A stretch of DNA of 48,021 nucleotides from Penium margaritaceum. Taxonomy: Eukaryota; Streptophyta; Zygnematophyceae; Desmidiales; Peniaceae. The position numbers and the translations under genes were made by a program. Positions 23,766 to 34,900 of the stretch are shown piece after piece. The notes beneath the pieces were generated by a model, which saw only the letters and a program-made list of their open reading frames with translations, was not told where the DNA came from and made no database searches. The stretch covers positions 44,332 to 92,352 of the forward strand of contig SZWC01007277.1 of the NCBI GenBank assembly GCA_023375785.1. Direction: 5' to 3'. The first letter of the stretch is position 1; each line of letters starts with the position of its first letter.

Positions 23766-24938
23766 AGAATGTGTCACCCGGACACTGTAAGACGGAGGAC
23801 GGACTCACCACTCCCCCACGCGACGAGATAGACACAGACGAGTCGGAGCGAATGAGGTCGCGAGGAAACAGGTCCTCGAAGAAGAGGGCATCCCGGGAAT
23901 CGACAATGCAGTGCCGGGAGGAGTCCCAGAAGCGCCAGGCCTTGGACTGACGAGAGACACCGAGGAAGGTGCATGGACGGCCGTGGGGGGCGAGCTTGCC
24001 GCACTGCTTCGGGGAGGGCAGCCTGACAATGGCGACACAACCCCAGACGCAAGCGGGGCGGAGGTCAGCGCGCAAACCGCACCAATGCTGGTACGGCGTG
24101 GACTGACGGGGAAGGGGACCGTAGGGAATCCGGTTCCAGGCCCAGGTCATGTAGGCCATGGCTTCAAAGTAGAAGCCCTCGGAGAGACCGGACTCGACAC
24201 GCATGGTGCGGACGGCGTCGGCCATGGTCCGGTTCCAGCGCTCGGAGACACCGTTCTGGGCGGGTGTGTAGGGCGCCGATGTCTCGTGGTGGATCCCGCG
24301 GGAGGCGAGGAAAGTCGTGGCCTCACCCATGTACTCGCCATCGCGATCGGAGCGAAAGCGGCGAAGGGAGCGGCCACACGCGCGCTCTGCGAGGACAAGC
24401 CAGTCCTGGATGGCCCGGGCGACATCACTCTTCTGCCTAAGACAGAAGACCCAGTGATAGCGAGAGTAGTCGTCCGTGAGGGTGAGGACATAGCGACCAT
24501 GCTCGCCGACCGACTCGGTGGGGAGAGGGCCCATGACATCTGAATGGACAAGGTCGAGAGGGGCAGATGCACGGGAGGCAGACAAGGGGTACTTGGACCG
24601 GTGCATCTTCCCCTGAGCGCAGTCAATGCACTCAGTGGGGCACGGGAGAGGGAAAGTCTCCGGGTCTAGGCCCGAGGCAGGCTGGGTGCGAAGCATGCTG
24701 TCCACAGCGGCAGAGTGGACGTGGCAGAGGCGGCGGTGCAAGAGGCGGGTGTGCTGAGGAGAAAGCGTACTGGTGACGAGCACATGGCTTGTGACGGCCG
24801 ACGAGAAGGAGACGAGAGAAGAATAGGAGAGACGAGGAACATGCCACAGGTTGCCACGGGCGGTGGCGTGCAGGACGACAAGACCAGACGGACGCAACGA
24901 CACTGTGCCAACACCACGCGAGTGCACAACATCCATGC

Positions 24939-25463
24939 TCATGCGGTCAAGTGCAATCACGGACAGGAAGCTGAGCTCGAGACCAGGGACGAAGAGGACA
25001 TCGGTCAGAAAGACGTCACCGGCAGGACCACGAAAACGAACGAAGCCAACACCACGGACAGGCAACACCTGTCCAGAGCCCGTCCGGACACCGGAGACAT
25101 CGCCGACAGGACCGAGCATACTGAAGGCCTCACGAGAGGCCGTCATGTGATGCGTGGCCCCGGAGTCGATGATCCATGTCTCAGCAGGGTCCTGGACCGG
25201 NTCATGCGGTCAAGGGCAGTCACGGACACGAGGCTGAGCTCGAGACCAGGGACGAAGAGGACATCGGTCAGAAAGACGTCACCGGCAGGACCACGAAAAC
25301 GAACGAAGCCAACACCACGGACAGGCAACACCTGTCCAGAGCCCGTCCGGACACTGGAGACATCGCCGACAGGACCGAGCATACTGAAGGCCTCACGAGA
25401 GGCCGTCATGTGATGCGTGGCCCCGGAGTCGATGATCCATGTCTCAGCAGGGTCCTGGACCGG
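24939..25463. repeat. Assembly duplication around the N at 25201
   Basis: Bases 24939-25200 recur at 25202-25463 (offset 263) with scattered substitutions. It doubles the protease region of F1 and creates a false frameshift. Confidence 0.88.
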
Positions 25464-25631
25464 GGTCGCTAGATCGCTAACGGTCACATGGCAGCAGGCG
25501 AGGGACGCGGACGCGGTGGACGGAGGCGCGAAACGGGAATGCTAGTCGTCAAGCCAGGCAACATCATCAAGAAGAGAGGCGGAGGAGGCCACGGGCGACG
25601 ACAAGACAAACGAGGAAACGGGACACGACCG

Positions 25632-27116
25632 CTACTCAGTCTCAGTCATGCAGGGCTGGGGAGGAGAGCAGGAGGTGACGCAACTCGCACTTCCCTGGGG
25701 AGGAGGGCGAGGCAGGCCAAGCTGGAGTGCGATAAACTGCTCCAGGTGACGCTCACGGAAGGAGGGCCCGGGAACGTAGACAGAGTGCGGAGTGACGGCG
25801 CCGGAGCCCGGGTAGGAGGAGGACGGAATCGGCGAAGGGAGCGGGGGCGCCGACGGCTGCGGAGTCGGTGTCTGTGGGACTGGCGAGGCGACCGGGGTGG
25901 TGGAGCCGCTGGACGAGGTCGAGGCGTCAAAGCTGGCGACAGCGACGGAGGCAGAGGCGAGACGGTGCTCCCGCTGGCGACGCATGGTGGCGATGACGCG
26001 TGCCTCGTCAGTCGGTAGCGGGTACGTGTACCACCCGTGCCCAGGCTGGCCACAGTTGTGGCAGGCAGAGCCAACACTGCCAGACCCGGTCGACGGCTGC
26101 TGCTACTGCTGCTGCTGCTGATTCTTGCCCTTCTTGCTCCGACGCTTCTTCTTCCCCGTCGACGAAGCGCTGGCGAAGGAGCTGGCGGAGGAGCTGGCGG
26201 ATGTAGCTGTGGCGGGGGAGGCGATGGCCACGGAGGCGAGAGCCTCTGTGTGATGGATTTCGGACTCCTGGCGAGCTTCCTCAATGCGGAGGAAGAGCTC
26301 GTATGCCCAGGGCATGAGGGTGCCTTGGGTCGCCATGGTGGAGAGGACGTCCTGGGGGTAGTGGACGAAGATGTCCGAGTACGCGCTGGTGGCGTCGCGC
26401 TTGATGGTGAGGAGCGCAGACAGAGGGGGTGGAGCAGATGTGCCAAGACGACGCAGGATGTCCTCCGCCCGTTGCCAGTAGGCAATGACCGTCTCGGTCT
26501 CCCCCATGCGCAGGGAGTTGAACTCCCGGAGCAGACGCCTGATCTCAGCGTCGCTGGACAGGCGATGAGGCCGAGTGAGGATGTGCCATGCGGATGCAGG
26601 GTCCGGTGTGGCGCCAGTGGTGAAGTCGCCGAGGTAAGGCTCCAATGCCAGGCGGGAAGCCGGAGGGGCGACTGGGACGAGGGCACAGACAGCGCGACCA
26701 GCGTCATACAGCTGGTCGGCCTGGGTGGACTCAAAGGGATGGGTGTCGTACACCCATAGGCCCTCCCCTTGCGACCAGATCCGGAAGCTGAGCTCCCAGC
26801 TCCGGAACTGCTCGCCAGCCTTAAGCGGTGCCGGTGGTGTCTCAAAGTCCTTCTGCCTGCGGCCGGCGCCCAGAGTGGGGCCAAGGACGGAGGTCGCCGT
26901 CTGCCGCTGGCGCTGAGTCTGCTGTTGCGCTAGGTAGTGCGTGGCAGCGGACACAGCTGGGCTGGCGTGCCCTGGAGGGATGAAGGATGGTAGCGCACCG
27001 GTTGCAGTGTAGGAAGCTGATGGCTGCAGCGCCGCAAGCTGCTGTGTCAAATCGGTGAGCTGTAGCTGAAGAGCGGTGAGGGGGTCAGGGACGCCACCGT
27101 CGACGCCAAAGGACAT
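25632..27116 (-). pseudogene. Element F1 gag
   Basis: Capsid and nucleocapsid part of the polyprotein. It starts MSFGVDGGVPDPL at 27116, the first ATG after the CTG-rich leader. A short coiled-coil-like Gln/Leu stretch is followed by KDFETPPAPL near residue 90, then the gag core with FRSWELSFRIW and an RRLLREFNSL block. A basic, poly-Gln segment comes next, with TAG at 26103 inside the Gln run. Beyond it lies a single zinc knuckle, CHNCGQPGHGWYTY. The last Cys of the CX2CX4HX4C pattern is Tyr, explainable by one G-to-A change. A Pro/Ser-rich linker runs to TAG at 25632. Frame is the same as pol. Gag packages element RNA in cytoplasmic particles. Confidence 0.85.
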
Positions 27117-27417
27117 CTGCTGCTGCTGCTCCTACTGTTGCTACTACTGTTGCTGCTACTGCTGCTACTGCTGCCTCTGCATCAAGGCGGCGAGCTGCAA
27201 CTGAAGAGCGGCGAGTGGGTCAGGGATGCCACTGCCAATGCCAGAGGGCAACTGCTGCTGCTGGTGCTGCAGCTGCTGCACAAAAGGGGGGCTAGGGGTC
27301 CCTCCCCCAACGGCGGAGGACCTCGCCTCAGAGGGGCTGTTGGTCATGGTGGTTAAAGGTGCCTCTCGTCCCCTTTTTGTTTTTTTTTTTTGGTGTTTTG
27401 TGTGCTACTCATGTGAG

Positions 27418-27560
27418 CAGTGACGTCAGCCGAGGATGGCTGACATCAGTAGAGGGAAGTGCGCGTGTGCAGTGCCACTGTTTTCTCCCCCGGTCCCCCT
27501 TTCTCTGTTGATGATGTCAGCAGTGACGTCAGCAGAGGGGTGCTGACGTCAGCAGCGACA
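27418..27560. promoter_or_regulatory. TGACGTCA palindrome cluster in F1 leader
   Basis: Repeated GTGACGTCAGC, GCTGACATCAG, GATGTCAGCAGTGACGTCAGCAG-type and TGCTGACGTCAGCA copies within about 140 bases. They resemble the cluster in the E leader, although the LTRs of E and F are unrelated. Confidence 0.5.
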
Positions 27561-28642
27561 AATGTTGGGGCCGCCGCTGCTGCTGTTGGTGCTGATGCTG
27601 CTACAGATGCCGCTGCAACTGCTGCTGCTGCTGTTGCTCCTGCTATTGCTGCTGCTGCTGCTACGGCTGCTGTTGCTGCTGCAGCTATTTGCTGCTGCTG
27701 CTTCTGTTTCTGCTACTGCTACTGCTGCTGCTGCTGTTGCGTCTGCTGGTGCTGCTGCAGGTGCTGCTGCTGTTGCTGCTGCTGCTGCTGTTGCTGCTGT
27801 TGTTGCTGCTGCAGCTGTTTGCAGCTGCTACTGCTGTTGCGGGTACTGCAGCTGCTGCTGCTCGTGCTCCAAGCTGCAGCAGTTGTTGTGATTGCTGCTG
27901 CTGTAGCAGCGAGCTGCTACAGCTCGTTCCTGCAACTGAGTGCTGCTGCAGCTGCTGCGTGCTGCAGCAGCTGCTCGCTGCAACTGCACGCTGCTGCAGC
28001 GAGCTGCGGGGGTGGGGGATTTTTTTTTGCTGTCTCTTTTCTTGTTTTTTTTTTCCTGTCAACAACGGGCAGCAGTCCGCTGTCTACTGCGAGCAGCGGG
28101 CTGCTGCTTGCCCAGCAACAATGAGCTGCTGCTCGCTGGCAGCAGCGAGTTGCTGCTCGCTGCTCGCTCGCTGCGAGCAGCGGGCAGCAGGAGCCGCGGC
28201 TGGCAGCTGCTCCTCGCTGCTGCTACTACTGCAGCTGTCGGCTGCTGCAGCTCGTTGTAGTAGCTGCTGTAGCCCGCTGCTGTTGTTGCACGCTGCTGCA
28301 GCTGTTGCGTGCTGCGGCTGCTGCGAGCTGCTGTTGCGAGCTGCTACAGCCGGCTACTGCTGCGGGCTGCTATTGCTGCTGCACGTCGCTGCTACTGTTG
28401 CACGCTGCTGCTGTTGCTGCGGGCTACTACTGCTGTTACGGGCTACTACTGCTGCTGCTGCGAGCTGCTGCTGCTGCTGCTGCGAGCTGTTGCTACTGCG
28501 GGCTGCTACGAGCTACTGCTTCTGCCTGCTGCCGCTGGTGGTGCCAGTCACTGCACCTGGGTGACGTTGCCGCGTACGTCGTCGCCCACAGACGTAAGAC
28601 GCCGCCCGCCGCTCACCTCCTTGCGTCACGCGTGGGGGTCAG

Positions 28643-28775
28643 TGCTGTCGAAAAAATTTCGGCAGCATTTCCCCTGGCCCAGTGGCCGTGGGAAAAATTC
28701 TGACGCCGCCACCAGGAGGGTCAATGCTGTCGGAAAAAATCTGGCAACATTTCCCCTGCACTGGCGCATATGGGA
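28643..28775 (-). other. Two leader hairpins of element F1
   Basis: Arms 28643-28653 and 28657-28667 (11 bp with one G-T-type mismatch) and a second, weaker copy with arms 28724-28733 and 28741-28750, spaced 81 bases. On the element strand each is preceded by CACTGGGCCAGGGGAAA or GCCAGTGCAGGGGAAA. The same arrangement occurs once in element D (39247-39289). Confidence 0.6.
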
Positions 28776-28835
28776 GGTCCGCCGGCGTTATCTGGCACCT
28801 GTTCGCCAGTCTTCTGCTGCTGCTGCTACGCTCTG

Positions 28836-28847
28836 GCTCTGATACCA
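28836..28847 (-). other. Primer-binding site of element F1
   Basis: On the minus strand TGGTATCAGAGC, immediately after the LTR that ends at 28848. It defines the orientation and 5' side of F1. Confidence 0.92.
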
Positions 28848-29678
28848 AAAAGGAAACTATGCAACAGGTTGGGGCAGCAGCGTTGTTGATGCAGCGTGCA
28901 GGCTTCCACGCTCGTTGCTTAAGTCAGCTGCCCCCTCAGTCTGCTGCTCTAGAGTCTAAGTCTGGAAGCTCTGGGTTTTGCTACTCATAAGCGCGCGCGC
29001 CAGAGTTAGCGCCAGAAAGCAGCTGAAAACTGATGACTGATTAGGAAAGAAGAATGAACAACAATGGGAGACCCCTCCAAGTTCTAGGCCCCCCCCCCAG
29101 CTCTGTAGAGCTTGTTACTCAGTTCATCAGCCAATCAGAAAATAGCTCAGTTCAGGCTGGCAGGTTTTCTCGGTGAGGCCTGCCACGCAGCCGACAGCCC
29201 AAAACCCGGGCGTCGTCTGTTTTGCCTGAAAATTGGACCATACCATAATACCGACGCTGCGAATGCAGCCGTGCGGTCAGAATCTGCTAGAAAAACAGTA
29301 GCGAGGAGTTATGGCAGCCTAAACCCAGATGGTGCCCACAATGGTTTATGCTGCCAAACAGGGCCATGCAACATGCAACTGGGACCCTAGGCAGTGCATG
29401 ACGACACAGACGCAATAGGACGCGCTGGACGCATGCAAGCAGCAAATGCAGTGTCAATGACCGCCGGCAGAACGACCGCCGAGGAGGCGTGCCGATGGAG
29501 CTGAGCGTGTCGCCTGAGAGAGGAGGCTCCAGCGAACTGCGAGAAGACCTCAACGTGCGTCGGCTCCACCGGACGACACTCCATCAACGTCGCGTCTCGC
29601 CGTCAGTCATCTGCACGCCGATGTACACAAGCCGGGAGGACACAATAGAGCACAATGAGAGATGTGCAAAAACCAACA
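28848..29678 (-). repeat. LTR shared by F1 (5' LTR) and F2 (3' LTR)
   Basis: This 831-base LTR on the minus strand starts TGTTGGTTTTTGC and ends TTTCCTTTT. It matches 19426-20603 with scattered substitutions. A purine tract and RNase H end lie on its right (F2) and a primer site lies on its left (F1), so the two internal regions share it. Confidence 0.85.
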
Positions 29679-29690
29679 CTCCCCCATGAC
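29679..29690 (-). other. Polypurine tract of element F2
   Basis: GTCATGGGGGAG on the minus strand, next to the shared LTR. Confidence 0.85.
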
Positions 29691-29787
29691 TCACAGGCGT
29701 AGTGCACATGGGCGGACAGGGACATGGTCAACATCCAGACTCCCCCAGGGCATGCAGAGACGCAGGCAGAGATAAAGANAGAGCCAC

Positions 29788-31495
29788 TCACGGACGTACA
29801 CCGACCGAACTCACAGCCTTCTTGAACGAGTCGCGCTTCAGTGCCTTGGTCAGGAAGTCAGCCAACTGCCGTGCTGTCTCAACCCACACGATGCTGATGC
29901 TGCCGTCATGCAACAATGAACGCACATAGTGATACTCAACGTTGATGTGCTTTGTGCGTGTGTGATGCACGCCGTCATTGTCAGCGATGGCCATGGCACT
30001 CTCATTGTCACAATGCAACTTGATGGATGGGACAGACTAACGCAACTCACCTTGGACTGACGAGACACCCCGAGGAAGGTGCAGGGACGTCCGCGGGGGG
30101 CGAGCTTGCTGCCCTGCTGCGGGGCGGGCAGCCACACAACGGCGACGCAGCCCCAGACGCGAGCCCCAGACGCGAGCGCGAGCGCAGGTCAGCACGCCGA
30201 CCGCACCAGTGCTGGTAGGGCGTGGACTGGCTGGGAAGGGGACCGTGGGGAACCCGGTTCCAGACCCAGGTCATGTAGGTCATGGCCTCAAAATAGAAGC
30301 CGTCAGAGAGACCAGACTCGACACGCATGGTGCGAACGGCGTCGGCCATGGTACGGTTCCACCGTTCGGAGACGCCGTTCTGGGCGGGTGTGTAGGGCGC
30401 AGACGTCTCATGGTGGATCCCGCGGGAGGCGAGAAAGGTCGTGGCCTCACCCAGGTACTCGCCACCGCGATCGGAGCGAAAGCGGCGGAGGGGGCGGCCA
30501 CACTCGCGCTCCGCGAGGACCAGCCAGTCCTGAATGGTTCGGGCGACATCTCTTTTTCTGCCGGAGGCAGAAGACCCAGCGGTAGCGAGAGTAGTCGTCC
30601 GTAAGAGTGAGGACGTAGCGGCCGTGCTCACCAACAGACTCAGTGGGGAGAGGGCCCATGACGTCCGAGTGGACAAGGTCAAGAGGGGCGGATGCGCGGG
30701 AGGAAGACAAGGGGTAGGTGGACCGGTGCATCTTCCCCTGAGCGCAGTCAATGCACTCAGTGGGGCACGGGAGAGGAAAAGTCTCCGGGTCAAGGCCCTT
30801 GGCCGGCTGGGAGCGAAGCATGCTCTCTACGGCGGCCGAGTGGACGTGGCAAAGGCGGCGGTGCAAGAGGCGGGTGTGCTCTGGAGACAGCGTGCTGGTG
30901 ACAAACACATGACCTGTGGACACCGACGGGGAGGAGACAGGAGGGGTGGAGGAGATGCGCGGAACGTGCCACAAGTTGCCACGAGCGGTGGCGTGCAGGA
31001 TGACAAGACCAGACGGACGCAACGACACAGTGCCGACACCACGCGAGTGCACAACATCCATACTCATGCGGTCAAGGGCAGTCACGGACAGGAGGCTGAG
31101 CTCAAGACCAGGGACAAAGAGGACATCAGTCAGGAAGACGTCACCGGATGGACCCCGAAAACGAACGACGCCAACACCACGCACAGGTAACACCTGTCCA
31201 GAGCCTGTCCGGACACCGGAGACATCGCCGACAGGACCGAGCATACTGAAGGCCTCGCGAGAGGCCGTCATGTGATGCGTGGCCCCGGAGTCGATGATCC
31301 AGGTCTCAGCAGGATCCTGGACAGGGGTCGCCAGATCACTAACGGTCACGTGGCAGCAAGCGAGGGACGCGGACGCGGTAGAAGGGGGCGCGAAGCGAGA
31401 CTGCCAATCATCAAGCCATGCGATGTCGTCAAGAAGTGGGGTGGCGGAGACCACGGGAGACGTCGAGATAGACGAAGAAGGAGGACATGACCGCA
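29788..31495 (-). pseudogene. Element F2 pol, internally deleted (no RT)
   Basis: Read right to left from the N gap: a linker with LDDWQSRF, protease WIIDSGATHHMT near 31285, GAG-pre-integrase near 30740, integrase with VHSDVMGPL, RSDRGGEY and NGVSERWNRT. One extra base in a homopolymer (30553-30557) shifts the frame after the FCLRQK block. At about 30045 the integrase C-terminal block (FLGVSRQSKV) is joined directly to the RNase H end (HCDNESAMAIAD), ending in TGA at 29788. Compared with F1, the hinge, all of RT and the start of RNase H are missing. It cannot encode RT, so it would be non-autonomous. Base 29779 is one ambiguous N. Confidence 0.88.
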
Positions 31496-31927
31496 NNNNN
31501 NNNNNNNNNNNNNNNNNNNNNNNNNNNNNNNNNNNNNNNNNNNNNNNNNNNNNNNNNNNNNNNNNNNNNNNNNNNNNNNNNNNNNNNNNNNNNNNNNNNN
31601 NNNNNNNNNNNNNNNNNNNNNNNNNNNNNNNNNNNNNNNNNNNNNNNNNNNNNNNNNNNNNNNNNNNNNNNNNNNNNNNNNNNNNNNNNNNNNNNNNNNN
31701 NNNNNNNNNNNNNNNNNNNNNNNNNNNNNNNNNNNNNNNNNNNNNNNNNNNNNNNNNNNNNNNNNNNNNNNNNNNNNNNNNNNNNNNNNNNNNNNNNNNN
31801 NNNNNNNNNNNNNNNNNNNNNNNNNNNNNNNNNNNNNNNNNNNNNNNNNNNNNNNNNNNNNNNNNNNNNNNNNNNNNNNNNNNNNNNNNNNNNNNNNNNN
31901 NNNNNNNNNNNNNNNNNNNNNNNNNNN
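31496..31927. other. Assembly gap (432 N)
   Basis: Run of N between minus-strand F2 and plus-strand E. The missing 5' part of F2 (gag, leader, 5' LTR) and the gag of E would need far more than 432 bases, so the gap size is probably not the true distance. Confidence 0.95.
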
Positions 31928-31928
31928 T

Positions 31929-34900
31929 GGGCCTGACTGCACTGACTGGATTCATGAGTCTCACCTTCGTGATGTACGTCGTTCCTTCCCACTGACGGCT
32001 CAGCGTCCCTCTGATGCCGAGTGTTCCATTGCTCGTTGTACAGTGACGTCCACCAGTCGTGACTCCGGTGGCACTTGGATCATCGATTCCGGTGCCACCC
32101 ACCACATGACGTGTCGTCGTAGTGACTTTGTGGTACTTGGTCCTGTCACGACTGTCCGTTCTGTTCGTACAGGCTCTGGTCAGTCCTTACCGGTCCACGG
32201 TGTTGGGGTTGTATGCTTTGATGGTCCGTCTGGCCCCCTGTATCTCTCTGACGTGCTGTTTGTGCCTGATCTTGAGCTCAGTCTGCTGTCTGTGCGTGCC
32301 TATACTCTGATGGGTCTCTCCGTTGAGCATACCGCTCATTCAACGACGGTGACTGCTCTTGACACCCGTAGCATTGTCCTGCGTGCTTCAGTCCTAGATG
32401 ATTTGTACCGCATTGCTCAGCCATCCTCCCCTTGCTCTCCCCCTTCCTCTGGTCGTGTTTTTGTCACTGGTGTTCTATCCCCAGAACACCAGAGGTTGCT
32501 TCACCGACGTCTGTGTCATATGGGCTCCAACATTGTGTCGAAGCTCATACGGACACAGCCTGCTCTTGGTCTTGACGAGGCTTCTTTCGTGAAGCCACCC
32601 AACACCGACTGCCTTTTTTGCGCTGAGGGAAAGATGCACGGGTGCACTTATCCTGATTTGGGTTCCCGAGCGTTGAGGCCACTCGTGTTGGTCCACTCGG
32701 ACCTGCTTGGACCTCTCCCGGTCGAGTCCCTGTCCGACAGAGGCTGGTATGTTCTGACGCTGACTGATGACTTCACTCGGATGCGGTGGGTCTACAGTCT
32801 GCGTCAGAAGAGCGACGCCGCCCTTGCGGTTCGGCTCTGGCTCGTGATGGCTGAGCGTTAGTCTCGTCACACGCTACATACCTTTTGCTCAAATCGCGGC
32901 GGCGAGTTCCTCGATGAAATGGACTCCTTCTTTGCTGAGCACGGCATTTTTCACTAGGTCTCCGCTCCTGCTACCCCACATCAGAACGGTGTCTCTGAAC
33001 GCTAGAACCGCACCATGGAGGATGCGGTCCGCACCATGCGGTCTGAGTGCGGTCTCCCGGAGTCCTTCGCCTTCGAGGGCTTCGCCTACATGACTTGGGT
33101 CTGAAACCGCCTCCCGCATGGTCCGCTTCCGGATCATGTTACACCGTACGAGCTCTGGTTTGGCCAGCGTGCTGATCTTCGTCTCGCACGCGTCTGTGGT
33201 TCCCTGGCCTCCGTGTGGTACACCGAGGACCAGGAGGGATCCAAGGTCTCCCCTCGGGATCGCTTGTGTGCTTTCATCGGCATCTCCTCGCGGCCGAAGG
33301 CCTGGCGCTTGTGGGACCCCACTCGCCGTCGTGTTATTGAGTCCCGTGACGCGCTGTTTTATGAGTCACTCATCTACCGTGATCTGACTTCGATCACAGC
33401 CCTCTCTGCGGCTCATGTCTCTTCCTGTGAGGGTCCTCGGCGGATGGGGGACACTTCTCTGCGAGCGACCATTTCTCGTTAGGCTGATGTATCCGCTCGA
33501 GTCCCCTCTCGATCTCCAGCACTTGATGATCCGGCTATCATTGCCGTTGGTCCAGAGATCCTGCCTATTCAGCCTGTTTCACACCCCACAGGTACCGCTG
33601 CTCTCACGCCTCCTCCTGCACCACCACCTGTGTCCACTGGCACCCCTGCTCCAGCGTCTGACCCAGCCCAGCCCACTCCTGTTTCTACGTCGGCTGACAC
33701 ACCTGTCTTAGTGTCCGGGCCAGCCTTGCCCGCTGTCACCCCCAGCTCGGTGTCCCCCACACACGCATCTCCTCGCACAGCATCTCCGGCTGCCTCGTCT
33801 CAGCCCTCACCAGCTGTGGTCGTACCTGTCCCTATGGTCGTACCTGTTCCTGAGCCCGAGGTGCGCCCCTCGACCTCCGGTTACTCCCGTGAGCCCGGTG
33901 GTCGCCTTCGACCAATGGATTCCGGAGCTCAGCGAGCGTCGGGTCCCGGACCCAGGCGTTCTTCTCGCAGCATCGCGAGCGGTGATCCAAGCACAAAGGC
34001 CTTAGGCCTGAGTGTCCACATTGAGCTTTTAGAGGTACACCCAGCGTGCCCCATAGGGCACGACCTGGTCTCTTGCGAGTTCTATATTGCCTGTGACGCA
34101 GCAGCTGATCTCGTGGCCGTCAGGCCTAACATTGAGCCGTGCGCACTTGCCACGCAGAGTTCCCCCTCTATGGCGCCTGACCCGGGCACATTGAGGGAGG
34201 CTTTCTCATCGCAGGATGCTGATTCCTGGCAAGCTGCTTGCGAGGATGAGCTTCGCGCTATCCGAGAGCACAGAGTCTACGAGCTGGTCAACCTTCCCCC
34301 AGGGAGGAAGGCGATTCAGGTCAAGTGGGTCTTTCGCAAGAAGGTGAAGCCGGATGGCTCACTAGAAAGCTACAAGGCCCGCTTGGTCGTCAAGGGGTTC
34401 TCTCACATTGAGGGAGTTGATTACACTGACACCTTTGCCCCTATCGGCCGCATGACCTCAGCTCGAGCTCTGTTCGGTATAGTGGCTCAGCATGACTGGG
34501 AACTACACCAGATGGATGTGAACAACGTGTTCCTCCATGGCTCTTTGGATGAGGAGATCTACGTGGCTTAGCCACCAGGCTTTGAGGACGGTGACAAGGT
34601 CTAGCGCTTGCGCAAGTCCTTGTACGGCCTCAAACAGTCTCCATGGTGTTGGAACCGGGAGATCACTGGCACCTTGACTCGCGCAGGATACGTACAGAGC
34701 GAGGCAGACCCCTCACTCTTCATCCTACCGACACCCGAGCGGTTCACCACCATCCTGGTCTATGTTGATGACCTTCTCATCGCGTCTCCGTCCTTGGATG
34801 CCGTGAAGGAGGCCAAGGCTGTCCTGCAGACCGCCTTTAGGATGAAGGACCTCGGTCCTGCATCGGTGTTTCTTGGTATGGAGATCGTGCGAGATCGCAG

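Larger units (their letters stand above)
20713..25631 (-). pseudogene. Element F1 pol (protease, integrase, RT, RNase H), stop-interrupted
   Basis: Read right to left. Protease WIIDSGATHHMT lies near 25430 (and again near 25165 in the duplicated join). GAG-pre-integrase CIDCAQGKMHRS is near 24620. Integrase has an intact triad: VHSDVMGPL, FRSDRDGEY and NGVSERWNRT. A Pro/Ala/Ser repeat hinge follows. RT has the MDVSNAFLHG block and intact YVDDLLIASP. RNase H has [14 protein letters not shown] and HCDNESA, ending in TGA at 20713. In-frame stops are all TAG: 25632, 25542 (Trp in F2), 22360 (Gln of YMVQPP) and 22087. Apparent frame breaks at 21471, 21969 and 25201 are assembly duplications; removing them leaves one frame continuous with gag. 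Catalytic residues look functional, so only the stops disable it. Confidence 0.9.
27117..28835 (-). other. Leader of element F1, CTG/CAG-rich
   Basis: Between primer site and gag on the minus strand: about 1.7 kb, of which 27560-28530 is nearly continuous CTG/GCT triplets on the plus strand (CAG on the element strand). A T-run (28021-28055) appears as A-rich on the element strand. A TGACGTCA cluster lies at 27418-27560 and two hairpins near 28640-28775. The large Leu- or Cys-rich plus-strand ORFs here are compositional and are not called. Confidence 0.7.

Noticed and set aside
23117..23950. 277-residue collagen-like (GPEGPADATGAA) ORF on the plus strand
   Set aside because: Shadow of the 36-bp repeat of F1 pol on the other strand. 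The repeat is open in most frames and the rest of the ORF has no support.
25646..26884. 412-residue Pro/Ser/Arg-rich minus-strand ORF
   Set aside because: Alternative frame of F1 gag. The true frame carries the gag core and zinc knuckle and is continuous with pol.
27459..28703. Large Leu-, Cys- and Ala-rich plus-strand ORFs
   Set aside because: They come from CTG/GCT triplets in the leader of minus-strand element F1 and have no domain or boundary logic.
30447..32105. 552-residue minus-strand ORF across the N gap
   Set aside because: Open only because N codons contain no stops. It joins F2 pol with antisense sequence of E.
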